Shown piece by piece: positions 31,101 to 43,159 of a DNA stretch of 64,000 nt. Numbering within the stretch: position 1 is the first letter of the stretch; every line of letters begins with the position of its first letter. The DNA is from Nereocystis luetkeana (Eukaryota > Sar > Phaeophyceae > Laminariales > Laminariaceae): contig JARUPZ010000009.1 in the NCBI GenBank assembly GCA_031213475.1, positions 1,776,001-1,840,000 of the forward strand, written 5' to 3'. Below the pieces are notes generated by a model. It made no database searches and was not told the DNA's origin. It saw nothing but the letters and a program-made list of their open reading frames with translations. The translations under genes were made by a program, and so were the position numbers.

Positions 31101-32158
31101 CACCCCGGACAGATCAGCTCTTTGTAGCTCGAGCTAGCTCGCTAAGGAGCTTGCTCACCTGTGGGCTACGTGAGCTACATGAGCTGCGCATGCTTTCCTG
31201 GCTTGAGCCATAGGAGGGTAGCTCATTTGCACATGTCTTCAAAGCTTGAACTATCGAGGATAGCTCATCCGCACATATCAACGTGTCCAGATTGAGCTAT
31301 AGGGCCTTCATGAGCTCGCTCATCTACCCCCGAGATGAGCTGCAAGAGCTACATGAGCTTCCCGTAGCTTGAGCTATAGGCGGTAGCTCATCTGCACATC
31401 ATGTTTTTAAAGCTTGAGCTATAGGCGATAGCTCATCTGCGCATGTTTTCAAGGCTTGAGCTATAGGGGATAGATGAGCCAGCTTATGACCTGTATAATA
31501 TGGTAAATGCAAGTACGCAGAATAGACCCGAGCTACGTGAGCTACATGAGCTACGCATGTTTTCCTGGCTTGAGATATAGGTGGTAGCTCATCAGCACAT
31601 GTTTTGAAGGCTTGAGCTATCATCTCCACATATTTTCCCAGGCTGGGCTATACGAGCTACATGAGCTAGCTCTCGTATCCCCGTGATGAGCTATGGGAGC
31701 TACATGAGCTACACATGTTTCCCCTGGCTTGAGCTATAGGCGTTAGCTCATCTGAACATGTTTTCAAAGCTTGAGCTATAGAGGATAGCTCATCTACACA
31801 CATTTGTCCAGGCTGAGCTATAGGAGCTATATGAGCTAGCTCATCTGCCCCCAAAAATGAGCTATCGGAGCTACATGAGCTACACATGATTCCGCCGGCT
31901 TGAGCTATAGGCGGTAGCTCATCTGAACATGTTTTCAAAGCTTGAGCTATAGAGGATAGCTCATCTACACCCATTTGTCCAGGCTGAGCTATAGGAGCTA
32001 TATGAGCTAGCTCATCTGCCCCCAAAATGAGCTATCGGAGCTACATGAGCTACACATGATTCCCCCGGCTTGAGCTATAGGCGGTAGCTCATCTGCACAT
32101 GTTTTCGAAGCTTGAGCTATACACAATAGATGATCTAGCTCATGAGCTGTCCGGGGTG
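31101..32158. mobile_element. AGCT-themed inverted-repeat element
   Basis: The termini are CACCCCGGACAGATCAGCTC at the left and, inverted, CACCCCGGACAGCTCATGAG at the right. Between them the DNA consists of variants of GAGCTACATGAGCTACACAT, CTTGAGCTATAGGCGGTAGC and TCATCTGCACATGTTTTCAA. A near-perfect higher-order unit of about 180 bp repeats at 31675-32095. No clear target duplication and no protein. Likely a non-autonomous DNA transposon, superfamily unknown. Confidence 0.68.
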
Positions 32159-32998
32159 TTCACATTTTTTACCCCTTGACAGACACCGTCAAGGCAAATG
32201 TCTTGATAGACAGCCTTGACAGCCAACTCCCGGGAACGCTGAGAAAAATCTCCGCTCTTCCGGCAACGCCTGAAAATATTGTCGAAAGTAGAGTACCATG
32301 TATATTTTCCTGTATTTTTTTTTCGGCATTTTGATACATTTCCGAGTCCAATCTTCTGAAAAATCCAATTGAATTGCAGAGTCTCGATATCATAAAAGAG
32401 AGCGAGTAAAACAGCTGCACCTGAAAATAAGAAATACCAGGTAGGGTTTTCCACTCATGAAACAAGGTTTTTTCTGCCAGGGGGGGGTAGGGGACACATG
32501 TCTAGACAGATGGACTTGCTTTTGGCAGACAGCTTGACACTGACATGTCTCCTGACATCTTATTTCAGCAGTACTTCTTGAGGGCTTTTTTCTTTTGATG
32601 TGGGTCAGTTAGATACAGCAGTATGGGCCCGCCAACAAGGAACACCTAATCTGGGCAAGCCTGAGATTCTTATGGGGGCGCCATCTTCAAACAACCGTGA
32701 GTATAGGCTATCATCTACCTGGTAGGATTTGGCGCAGACTTTTCCACTGAGAACGTTTTCTCAACCGAATTTTCCGAGCGTTCTCTAAAAAGTGAGCATT
32801 TTGCTATTATATCAGGCTCTTTCTCAATCGTGGGGCTACTGCTTGTATATACTTTGTACGAGTACATGCTTGACGTTTGGACCAAACGGTCGTGTATGTG
32901 TCATTACGATCCTTTAAGCACAAGCAGACACATACCAGGTATATCAACAACAGGTACCAGGTATGCCTCACAGCAGCAGTACAGTACAAACGACGGTA
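32159..32998. other. No gene recognised; four TACCWGGTA palindromes
   Basis: Short frames without family resemblance. The palindrome occurs at 32436, 32716, 32934 and 32955, the densest cluster in the window. Confidence 0.4.
32934..32963. promoter_or_regulatory. Two TACCAGGTA palindromes 21 bp apart (function unknown)
   Basis: Exact 9-mers at 32934-32942 and 32955-32963, part of the set of 23 in the window. Listed as a possible protein-binding or modification site only because of its palindromic form and recurrence; no function is shown. Confidence 0.3.
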
Positions 32999-33102
32999 TT
33001 ACGGGGGAATATAGTAAATAGGACCTATGGTACACATAAAAACCTATATATTTGCCTTTTTTTACCATTAATATTGGTCCTATTTACTATGGTCCCCCGT
33101 AA
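32999..33102. mobile_element. Family A element, copy 6
   Basis: TTACGGGGGAATATAGTAAA at the left, TTTACTATGGTCCCCCGTAA at the right, TA flanks. Confidence 0.86.
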
Positions 33103-33397
33103 TAGTACTCGTATTAATAGTGTGTCCCGCACCGAAACCTCCATAATTCTTTATTTTGTTTGGACCTGGGGCGTGTACGAGTACCAGTACGAATGTACGA
33201 GTCGCCGTCTGCGGGTACGTCACACAGGAACATCACGTCACGGCAACAGCAGTTGTCAACTGCACAGCAGTGCACCGCAGTCCAAGCTTCACCCACATCC
33301 ACTCCCACCACAGCCCACGCATACCAGCTCACATAATCCACACCGCAGCCTGCACCTACAGTAGTAGCTCGTCGTCTGTCTGACGCATTTTTACTAT

Positions 33398-33506
33398 TTT
33401 TAGTACATATTCATACTGCAGTCCCGTTTTGGGGACAAATTACTTGGATTTAGACTGGTTTGTCCCCAAAACGGGACTGCAGTACCAACAGTACTAAAAG
33501 GATTAA
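33398..33506. mobile_element. Family B element with a short interruption in the left arm
   Basis: CTGCAGTCCCGTTTTGGGG and its inverse flank the centre. The left arm is split by about 10 extra bases. It shares the TTAA at 33503-33506 with the next copy. Confidence 0.7.
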
Positions 33507-33600
33507 CCCTTTTAGAACCGCAGTCCCGTTTTGGGGACGAACTGCTTGAAATTTCAGTGAATTGTCCCCAAGATGGGGACTGCAGTCCTAAAAAGGTTAA
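33503..33600. mobile_element. Family B element in tandem with the previous copy
   Basis: TTAACCCTTTTAGAACCGCA at the left and AAAAAGGTTAA at the right. This is the second case in the window of two copies joined through one TTAA. Confidence 0.78.
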
Positions 33601-34440
33601 GCGCTCTCCGGCCAAAAAGATCAAAGCCCACCGCCGAAGAAAAAGACCACCATAATCCATCCCAAGTGGTCGGAGAGTAGGCTGAGCCTCCGCCGTTTTT
33701 TTTTTGAGCTTTTCTTCTTGAAAAAAAACAAACTTCGGCTTTTGTTCACCCGGAGATAGATTTTTGGTTTGTTGGAAGTAGGCTCGGTCGGCGTGCTTTT
33801 TAACAGCAGGGTGCGGCCTACATCGGCCAGCACAGGCGGGAGAAATCCATAATGCAGCTCCCGTTTTTATTTTTGAAAAATATGTTTCGTTAGAAGTACC
33901 TGGTAACAAATAGTAGGCGCTTTTGTGCTGGGGACGAGTGAAAATTGGGGTTTTAGTCGTAGCAGAATCTAGCCCCCGGACTAAAAACGGGCCCCCTCCC
34001 TCCAAAATCTGATCAAGAAAACATAAATAAATAAATCAAATAAACCCGAGCTTTCTTACCCCCTAAAACGCCTTTTCGGTATTTTATGCAACAGCCGGCG
34101 GAGGCTCAGAGCCTGTCGCAGATCGACTCCCCAGGCGCAAATTAGGCCGCATGTGAAACCGTCTTTGAAGTGAAAATCGAACAGACTTGCGTATGATACA
34201 AGTACGCGACTACTGTACCAGGTACCTGATATCAATCAGCAACATCACAGAGCTACGTACTTGTACGTATGATACGATAATGCGAAGTATAATATTGTGG
34301 GCACAGATACAACTGAGTAGCTTATCGGCCTCGCATCCACCTCGCGTCGACTGCTGTTGTAGGGTTCCCATCCGGATACGGAGCTCCTTGGCGCTTTCAG
34401 CCTGTTGGTATTTGAAAGCTCTGCGCAGGCTGTGGGGTAT
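33601..34440. other. No gene recognised
   Basis: The stretch has a G/C-poor middle, two TACCWGGTA palindromes (33897 and 34216) and unremarkable short frames. Confidence 0.4.
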
Positions 34441-34459
34441 TTTTCGAGGCTTATCACGA

Positions 34460-34700
34460 TATTTTGCCGGGACGGGAACGACGGTAGCGGCGGGACGGGA
34501 CGGTAAAACCGTCGTCAAAAGGATCCCGTCCTCCCGTCCCGTCGAAATAACCTCTCCCGTTGTACTTTACCGTCCCGTCCCGCCGATATAGTCTCTCCCG
34601 TTGGACATTACCGTCCCGTCCCGTCGCGACACCATAAATTTTCCGTCCCGTCCCGTCGCAACACCATAAATTTTCCGTCCCGTCCCGCCATCCATGAGAA
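34460..34700. repeat. CCGTCCCGTCCCG-themed island
   Basis: Repeats of CCGTCCCGTCCCGTCG separated by short A/T-rich spacers. The spacer ACACCATAAATTTT is repeated exactly (34630 and 34662). It resembles the GGGTC element in style, but no terminal inverted repeats were found. Confidence 0.65.
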
Positions 34701-35884
34701 ATAATTGTTTGCGACGGTCGAGGACAAGCGAACACAGCACAAGAACGAAAACAACACCAACAAAGATCAATCAACTCAGCAGCAAGCAGTCGTGAATGGC
34801 TGGTACTCTTTCGAAAAAAACATAAAACAAATATTTCTCTTTTGTTTCAGTGTTGTTTTAGTTGATTTTATATTCCCCCCCTCTCTGGGGCCAAAAACAA
34901 ACTAGTGGGGTGTCGGGTTTTGTCCCCCGTACACCCTTGCTGTACCTAGGGTGTTGCTATACCATTTTTTTATTTTTACTTTTTAATCATCGCTTTTACT
35001 TTCCAGCTTACCTCGTAGGAGGTTTTACCCTCAGCGGTCTTATTCTGGACAAACCGTGGTCACAGGTGTCGTCCCTTCTCCCCCCCGGTGCGTGCCTTCA
35101 TTTTTATCGCGCATAGGGTCAGCAATTCCCTCTGCTCGTCGATTTCCATCGAATGTAGCTAACTCGCGCTTTTCGCTATTATTAATCATTTTTTTTTTTA
35201 TGCAAGAAAAAGTCTCTGCGAGCATGCACTCGGTGATACTTGAACCCACGAAATTGATGTCAGCAGGCACGCGGACCGCCTACTTAGCCACCGGGGACAC
35301 CGGCTATATGAGTACGTGGTAACGATAAAAAATACTTGTGGGAGTTTCGCCGTGGGTAGATTTTGCGCAAGCCAGGCACCTCATGCACCTTTCTCTGTCG
35401 GGCAGGGCTCATGTTCGTATTGTGCGTATGGAGTTACGTGCGACCCAAAATACGGACGTTTTGGCCGAAATAACTCCTTGACGGCCGAAATGGGGTCCCC
35501 TGTCCCCTACCCGATACGGTACGGTACCGTACCGTACGTAAGCAATGAACATCTCGCATTCGTGCAAACTTTGATCTTAAAATTGAGCGCTGCACGCGAG
35601 GGAGATACATTTTTGTTTTGAAATGTGCTTCAAAGAGGTGAGCCCTAGAACGTCGGCAGTGCCGGGGACGCTGTGCGGCCCGGGGGTTGCTTGTGTGTGT
35701 GTGTGTGTTTTTTTTTTTTGCGCCCGGGAGAGCGAGAGGAAACCCCTGTCCACACTTATTTCTCAGGTTTTCGTGGACCGGTTCGAACTCGGTTCGTTTC
35801 TTGCACCTTAGTCGGGCTTGTCTCTGAACGTCATTAAAGTGTGGTTTACTCCGAGGATGTAGGCAGGGTTGCTTGTGTTCTTAT
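34701..35884. other. No gene recognised
   Basis: Includes a segment (35048-35160) that resembles 42915-43025, a 22-bp perfect palindrome at 35515-35536 and a (GT)n run at 35695-35710. Confidence 0.4.
35515..35536. repeat. Perfect 22-bp palindrome
   Basis: Its inner 20 bases read ACGGTACGGTACCGTACCGT and equal their own reverse complement; the outer T and A also pair. Confidence 0.9.
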
Positions 35885-36112
35885 TTTCCTCGCATCCCTG
35901 TGATATTCCGCCGCTCGTTTCCGGAAGGGATAACAGACATTGCCATGTGGAAGAGGCGGTTGGAAAACACCCCCCGCTTCTGTACCGAGTATGCATATTG
36001 TCCGCACCTCCCTGTTACAGTATGCCGCTCTTTTCGGGAAGGAAAAACAGCCATTCTCATGTGGAAGATGTGGTTGGAACCCCTCCCCCCGCGTCTGCAC
36101 CGAGTACCTGTA
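35885..36112. repeat. Tandem duplication, unit about 113 bp
   Basis: CCGCTCGTTTCCGGAAGGGA, CATGTGGAAGAGGCGGTTGG and CTGTACCGAGTATGCATA in the first copy match CCGCTCTTTTCGGGAAGGAA, CATGTGGAAGATGTGGTTGG and CTGCACCGAGTACCTGTA in the second. Frames stay open through both on the two strands, but no protein family is recognised. Confidence 0.72.
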
Positions 36113-37086
36113 TCCTCCCGCCTCCATGTGCTATCAGACCCACACGGCGAGCATCCGAATTCCCCCCCGCACCGGCATTCTCACACTCCGCGGAGGGCCG
36201 AGTTGCTCTTTGTCCACATCAACCCAAGGAAAAAGGTGTTATACATTCACTGTCAGCCCGGCCAGCACACAAGCGAGGAGTACCCCCCGGCTCCCAGTAG
36301 CCTTGGGGGGCCTAAGAAGGCCCGGCAACCCAAGGTCATACCCAAATACCGCGATGCACGATTTTTCGACACACCGGGTTGAAACAAGCCCGGCATCTTC
36401 AGCGATATTCGCCCTGAGTCCTGTGGTCGCGCGCAAGTCATGCGGGGGTGCCATGGTGCCATGCCCGCAAGCATCTGGCAGGTCGGGGCGTTCCCGGGAC
36501 ACATTCGGTTCTTGCTTTTGACTGTCATAGATCGCGGCCAGGATTTGTAGAGGGGGGCCGTTGATTGGCTCATCCAACACACTTCTGGCGGTTTCATTAA
36601 AACGTGTATTTTTTTTTTCTATAGAATGTATTGTAGGATGTAGCAACTTCTCCCTTAACGGATCCCCTCCGGTAAAAAAACAAAGCAAAAGAAGAGTACG
36701 TGCGTCTCTCCAATATAGGGTTTTTCGAGTTTTTTACAGCAGCGGTACTATTTCTGGTAAAATAACGACTGTATCACGACTCCTTACCGAACACGGCGTA
36801 TCTCCAATACTAGGCCTCAGGCCATCTCCCGACCTACGTGTAGCTTGTTCGTTATGGTATCTAGGAGGTGCTGGAGGCCTCGGGTCTGCAAGGGAGGGCA
36901 TCCATTGATGTGTTTGCATCACTAAACGAAATTGCCTGTGAGCAACAAGATTTTTTGTCATTCCGGAGCTCCTGCTTGATATCTACATTCTGCTGTGGCC
37001 GCGCAGGATGCTATGGACGGTCGATCTAGGGGCCCAGGTAGGTTCGCTTGCTACGTAGTACTCATCGTCGTCGATGAAAACCTGAG
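36113..37086. other. No gene recognised
   Basis: A frame of about 150 residues on the minus strand (36239-36688) contains NGPPLQILAAIYDSQKQEPN and has a fairly protein-like composition, but I cannot assign it. Confidence 0.35.
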
Positions 37087-37184
37087 TTAACCCTTTTAGG
37101 ACCCCAGTACCGTTTTTGGGGGCTAATCACTTGGAATTATGGAGGTTTGTCTCCAAATCGGGACTGCGGTACTAAAGGGGTTAA
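37087..37184. mobile_element. Family B element upstream of ankyrin copy 1
   Basis: TTAA borders at 37087-37090 and 37181-37184; the arms match at most positions. Confidence 0.75.
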
Positions 37185-37428
37185 AACAGTATCAGCAGCC
37201 TGAGAAACTTCCATATTTCAAAATCGTTTAGACGAGTATCTTGACAAAAATGGGGTTGGATCGATCCGGTGCCTGTCACCAAACGATCGCGCACGACCTA
37301 CGCTCTCTTAAACCGGTGAGAGGGGGGGGGTTCTAGTCTCAGATCTGGAGAAACGTCGTTTTTGATAAAGTCATGAACGGTCGCAATTATACCAGAAACA
37401 GCGTCGCAACTGAAAAAAAAACGGATTT

Positions 37429-37778
37429 GCTTTTCACAAGATTGCAGTGCTCTTACATGTTTTGCCCGAAGGGGGCGGGGCCCTCATTAGTTCAGTGCTT
37501 CTATTTGAATGCAAATCATAAAAAAATACCTCTACTTTTTGTGGATTTCTGAACCGCTCCCTTATTGGCTCGGTGCTTATATTGATATATGCTTCTGGTG
37601 TGTGTGCTTTTCACAAGATTGCAGTGCTCTTATATGTTTTGCCCGAAGGGGGCCCTTATTAGTTCAGTGCTTCTATTTGAATGCAAATCATAAAAAATAC
37701 CTCTACTTTTTGTAGATTTCTGAACCGCTCCCTTATTAGCTCGGTGCTTATATTGATATCTGCTTCTGGTGTGTGCCG
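37429..37778. repeat. Tandem duplication, unit 177 bp, upstream of ankyrin copy 1
   Basis: GCTTTTCACAAGATTGCAGT starts both units (37429 and 37606). They also share TTTGCCCGAAGGGGGC, TTAGTTCAGTGCTTCTATTT and TCTGAACCGCTCCCTTATT. Few differences, so recent. Confidence 0.88.
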
Positions 37779-37796
37779 CGTTTTGCTGCCCCCCCG

Positions 37797-37868
37797 TCTT
37801 CCGCCTCGGAAAGGGTGCGTGCTCAACGGTCAAATGACTACGGCGAGCAACAAATGAGTACGCCCCCC
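37797..37868 (+). repeat. Family C-related tail fragment before ankyrin copy 1
   Basis: CAACGGTCAAATGACTACGG, CGAGCAACAAATGAGTACG and a C-tract; it resembles 14335-14395. Confidence 0.5.
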
Positions 37869-37908
37869 CCCTCCCCCCCTCCTTCCCTTCTCATGCATAG
37901 ATACTCGT

Positions 37909-39195
37909 ATGTCTTCGATCGAAAATGATGTACAACTGCTAGCTGCCGTCAAGAACGGAAACACGAGGAGAGTGGCGGCCGCTCTTGGGGCTGGGGCGGA
38001 CGTGAATGGGCACCCAGAGCGACCCTACGTGCCCATTGCGGCTGCCGTTATGACCGGTAATGCCTTCATGGTCGAATTTTTACTCGAGCGAGGGGCAGAC
38101 CCCGACAGGCCGATTACTAAAAAAATGCCAAACAACTTTGTTGGCGAACGAGCCCTGCATATAGCGGTCAGGTTCGGGAAAGTCGACATTGTTCGCTTGC
38201 TGCTGAATCGGTCCGGCGCTGACCCCAACGCCACCGACCACGTAGGCGGCACCCCGCTCATGATGGCTTGCTCGAGGACCCCCGTCTGCGTGGAAGTGGT
38301 GCGGCTGCTTCTCGGCGCGGGCGCCGACCCGGCCTTGGCAGAACCGACGAAGGGGTTTATCCCTCTGCACGTAGTGGCCACGCACGGTAAGATAGACCTG
38401 GTCGACATGCTATACTGATACGCCAGAGCACCCGCCACGCTGAACCGCTGCGCTGCCCACGGCGTAACGCCGCTCTTCTCGGCATGCGCCGAAGACCAGG
38501 AGAGCATGGTGTCCAAGCTGCTGAAGCTGGGGGCGAGGCAGTCGAGGCAGTCGATGACCCCGGAACACCTCGACATGTGCCCGCTCGTGATGGCTACCAA
38601 AAAGGGTTTCGTGGGCGTGGTGCGGGTCCTAGTCAATGAGGGAGGGATAAGGGCCGTCGGGGGCAACATGGCTTTGGTGGACGCGCTGGCTACAGCTGTT
38701 CTAGCCCGCCAGGGGAAAATCGTTCGGCTGCTGCTCACGGCGGACGGAGAGGAGGGGCGGTCGGACTTGGCCAACGCCGATATCGGGGGCACGCGTCTCC
38801 TTCACGGCGGCGCTGGCTGCTGCTATCCCGCCGCGGTGAGCGTTCTCCTGGAGGCAGGGGCGGACGAGGCGGCACGTGACTCGGAGGGGCGTACCCCTCA
38901 AGACAACATCGGAAACGCTTGTGGTCTGGGAGCAAGGGTTCAGATTCGTCGGGGGGAGGACGTTGCTGTTCGCCGGATGCTGCAACGCGGCCCAGCGTAC
39001 CGAGCTCGATCGTGGAAGTGGCCGTCTGATGAAGAAACAGAGGATGCCGGTGGTGGCGGTGATGGTGGCTCTGTTCCTGCTGCTGTTCGCTGGTGTTCAC
39101 CAGCCGTGAAGGCTTCCCCAGTTATTGGTGTGCGAACGTTCCGGCCGAAGGAGAAGAGCAATGGACTGTTCTTCGTGGGGCTTATCGGCAGGTGA
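37909..39195 (+). pseudogene. Ankyrin-repeat protein gene, copy 1, one in-frame stop
   Basis: From ATG at 37909 the frame codes for about nine ankyrin repeats. Examples are VAAALGAGADVN, MVEFLLERGADPDRP, ALHIAVRFGKVDIVRLLLNR, GGTPLMMACSRTPVCVEVVR and VSVLLEAGADEAARDSEGRT. It ends WPSDEETEDAGGGGDGG ... GVRTFRPKEK ... stop at 39193. One TGA (38416-38418) interrupts an otherwise continuous frame of 428 codons, exactly where copy 2 reads on (D-M-L-C-S-K versus D-M-L-Y-stop-Y). Such proteins scaffold protein-protein contacts; the role here is unknown. The 3' end GGCAG|GTGAGC looks like a splice donor and is shared with copy 2, so more exons may follow. Recent decay, or a truncated product of 169 residues, are both possible. 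Confidence 0.8.
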
Positions 39196-39199
39196 GCGC

Positions 39200-42100
39200 T
39201 ATTTATCATAGGTGGGCGATGCATGTCTTACGTGACGGTGCCTACGGAACATGTATGTGCAGGCAAAAACAAAAACTGAAAGTGGATCAGTGTGCGTACC
39301 AGGCTACAGAACAAGCACATCATTGCCGTTGTAGCCGGTGTAAGATGCGATTAAGGTGGCACCAGGCTCCTCCAGCGAGGTTTAGGTTGATGCCCCACCC
39401 TCGCCGTTCAGCGTACTTTTGGTCGGTTGTAGAGATTTGCGTTAGGATTTTGGTTCGGGTTCAAAGGGTCGAGAATGTGTGACCATCAAATTATTCAATG
39501 TAGGATATAGCGGTCAATAAGGTTGACCTACAGTTTAATTCATTCCCGCGGTTTTTTCCGGTTGATGCCTTTTTTCCCCCCCGTTTTTTTTGTTTTTGTT
39601 TTAAGAACGTTCAAAAGCAGTGATGTCTAAAATCGGCCCGTATTCTAACCTGTTCACCTCCCAACTAACCTATTCATAGGCTGCTTCGTCACGTGGTCTG
39701 GTTTTGGGGTGCAGCACCAAAACACAGTCTAGACCGTCGCTAACACCGCCTAAAATGGGTTTCTAGTGTACGCATGCACGTATACTATTCGCAGGTGCCT
39801 GCGCACTCTGGTGTTTTTGTCAGAGTGTGCTCATTTGGATAGGAGCTGTTTCCTACTGTTTTTTGTAGGTACCTCGGGTTGACGCGGAAACGGAGACGAA
39901 ACTCCGATTGTTATTTTTGTTTCGCTGTTGCTTGGGCGAGCTCGATCCAGCCCAAACGCTGACCCAACCCTACCCCCGATCTCCATCCATCTCGATGGAT
40001 CTCGAGGGCCGACGTGGTATTGGGCATCTTATACGCCGAAGCTGTGCCATCCATCTGGTTTGGTTGTTTTTTCCTGCTTCGCTGTCGGAACCAGACGTGT
40101 CTAACGAATATTCGTGGAAGCAGACAGTCTCTAGGAATATGTTCGTGCGTGATAACCATCTTCTTCTAGATGCTGGTTAACAAACCGTACGGTTTTTCGT
40201 GTGCGTCGAGTCGAGTATGACAATATGCACGACTTCGAGTTAGTTGTATTGTACTGCCGTACCATTTATGTCCACTACGTACCGTGGCGGGAAGGGAAGG
40301 AAGGGGGAGAGAGCCCCGCTTTAGAGGCCCCGGGTCAAGGGTGTAATATGATACATCGAAGGAAGGGCATGGGGTACTACTGCAGAATATTTGCCGCCAT
40401 ACGATGTACGAAGAATATATCTGATATTAAACTAACAAAACCAGCATTACACAGCCACACGGCATATTGATGGTAGTAGTGGACAATCACACACTCCGAT
40501 ACTTCCAGCAGTACTTATTATGTACCAGGTATAATGCTTCGTTTAGCAGCTGTGTTCGACTTCAAACGGTGCCGGCCGCGGTGTGCTCGCTGTCGGCGAT
40601 AATCATACCATGTACGACGCAGCGAGGTCAACAGTTGTAGTCGTGTATCTCCCGTGCACGCTGCTTCCGCCACAGGTATTGCGCGAAGGACTAACGGATA
40701 CCTGGTACTGTATAGCGACGGACGAAAAAGTGCCTCGTCGATGTCGGGGGGCTGTTCCTGCTGCTGATGCTGCTGCTGCTGATGCTGCTGCTGATGCTTT
40801 GGCTTTGCGTGGAGAAGTTGTTGGGTAGAAAGGACAGGGTACTACTCTACTCGAGCAGCACTACATGAGTAGGCTACGTGATAGGTTACCCATTCTCACC
40901 TACGACATACACACTTTGTGAGCTCGACTCGGTCTCGGTGGCATAGATATCCAGGGCAAACCCTCGCCACGCGCTCGTACTGGCCAGAAGAGAGAGGAAG
41001 CCACCTCCTTCCCCCTTTTTTCTGCCTGAAACTCACGCATTATTATTTGTTCGCGCTGAGGAGGGTAGTGCTATCCCTTTTATCCAAGAGAGGTGGATGT
41101 TGCCCTTGACTCATCCCACTGCAGGGTTACACTTTTTGCCTTTTGAGGCAGTATTTTTGTGACCGGCTGAGCTCCCCAAGTGAGCAACTCCTGTATGGTA
41201 TGATAGTTTAACGGGTAGAATATTTGTTTTGGGGCTACGTAGCGTATTTCTGTATTGTTATTGCCCTCGATGAAATACATTCGAACGCTGTTCTGTTGCT
41301 CGCCTTTTTTTTGTGAAGTCGCAGTTGGGGTTGGTGAGAGTGACGAGAGAGACCAGTCGGGACCGGCACAGACGGCACTCCAGCAGGTGGGGTTTGGCTC
41401 TGACTGAGCGTCTACGTGCTGGCTATCGGTACGTGGTGCGTCAGGTAAACGGAGACCTACGATTCGCGCGTCTTTTGTTAGGCAGCTGCGGCAGAGCAGC
41501 AATACTCAATCGGGGTGTCCGTGCGCGGAGGCAGGCGCCACCACAGGCCACACTACGGCACAGTCTATTGCGCCGGTAGGAGGCTGGATTCGACGACGGG
41601 AGGGGGAGGGAGGCTGAGAGTCGACGTGCGGGGAAGAGACGGATTGACCTCCCCCTGCGCGAGAATTTTTATTTTTCAGATCAGAACCGCAAGTGCGAGG
41701 AGCATTTTGTTTTTCAGGATGGCGGAGAAAGGGAACCGACTGGAAGGGAGTGGCAAGGAGAGCACGTGCAAAGGAGCGGGCGGATCGGGCCAAGGAGATG
41801 AGGCGGCCATGAAGAGCGGCAGGAAGACGGTGCACGGAGACCCATTACCTGCGCGCACACTGTCATCACGAGAGAAGCAGTCATAGTTTGTTTTTTGCTG
41901 GTATTGTTTTTCACGAGGCATAATAGTATCTACTTGTTATTAACGTCACTGGTCTTTGTGTAGTTTAACGAGTTGTATACCCTTCATGGGGAATAACCCA
42001 CGCAATTATCAGGGACGTGGTATCATAGCTGCTGTGCTGCACCTTTTTGTGTCAGACAGCCCAGGAAGAGATGGCGATCGTTGATCTTTCGTGTGGTAGT

Positions 42101-43159
42101 AAGGTTCGATTGCTCCTTTTTCACTGCATATCCGCGAGTCTTCACTCTGACAGCACTCCAGATAGGAGGCAGGTGTTCCTCTTTCGTGTTCACGACTACC
42201 GTGCGTTTCGTACGGTGCTGGCAGTATCCCAGATAGCAGCCGCTGTAGTCAGCAGCCACAACTTGGTTAGTGGTGGGAACGGGGATACTCTGTTATGTTA
42301 TAGTTGAGAGGATATACCCGCGGCCATGTTAGGCCAGTTTGCACATTGGTTTTAGCTCGTGTGCGCTTTCTTCGTATCGTGTATTTTTAGGCAGCCGAAT
42401 TTCGATTTTTTGTGGTTTTTCGGATCTTCCTAGGGCTCCAGCACCTTTGTGTGACCACGGACTCCTTTGTCAGAGAGTTAATGTGAGACCAACAACAACA
42501 ACAACAACAACAACTACTACTACTCGTGGTCGTACTACTGTAGGTGGAGATATGGGATATTCAGCGTGGTTCGTAAAGAGCATTCGACATGCTGGAAAAC
42601 AAACTGCTTCGTGTTGCTGGTAGTGATGCACCAGACAATCTTTCTTAGCCTACTATTACTATGAGAGTCGGCATGATGAACGTGACAGGTTTACGGCGGT
42701 AGTGGTCTACAGCGGGGTTTTTTATATTGCGCTTGTACGCACGACGGTTACAAAGTAATCGACAGACGAATAGACAGAATATGTCTGTACCACATAGAGG
42801 ATCACAACATAAAAGCGAAATATTTCGTCTTGAAGTTGATGCTGTGGCGTCGGTTAGAATCTCGTCGCGTGTTTTGTTTGAGGGGGTTATCTCCCTCTTT
42901 TTAATTTCCAGCTTCTGCACAAACCGTGTTTCAGGTATGTGTCGTCTCTTCTCGGCATCATTTTTATGGCCCAGATGGTTCAGCATTCCCGACTGCTCGT
43001 CGATTTTCATTGACATTAGCTTTGCCAACTGACCCTACGAAACAAGAGTGAGTTTTGCCAACTAACCCTATGAAACTACGTACTGCTGCTGTGAGCAGTG
43101 TGGTATCTTGGTCCAACAGCAGTATGGTATCTACCCTCGTTCGTGTGATGTTGGTACTA
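39200..43159. other. About 4 kb without a recognised gene
   Basis: Short frames only. Notable are two TACCWGGTA palindromes (40523 and 40699), a CTGCTGATG-rich stretch (40750-40800), an (AAC)n run at 42490-42515, and a segment at 40660-40760 that resembles 53580-53690 (GAAGGACTAAC, then TGCCTCGTCGATGTCGG). Confidence 0.4.
42915..43025. repeat. Diverged repeat shared with 35048-35160
   Basis: ACAAACCGTG, CAGGT-GTGTCGTC, ATTTTTAT, CAGCATTCC and GCTCGTCGATTTTCAT occur in the same order in both places. Confidence 0.55.

Noticed and set aside
35873-36382. 169-codon frame over the 113-bp tandem duplication
   Set aside because: All strands and several frames are open here, the repeat unit is not a multiple of three, and no protein family is recognised.
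38416-38418. TGA in ankyrin copy 1 as a selenocysteine codon
   Set aside because: The paralogue has Ser-Lys near this point, no Cys aligns with it, ankyrin repeats have no redox site here, and no SECIS-like hairpin was recognised downstream.
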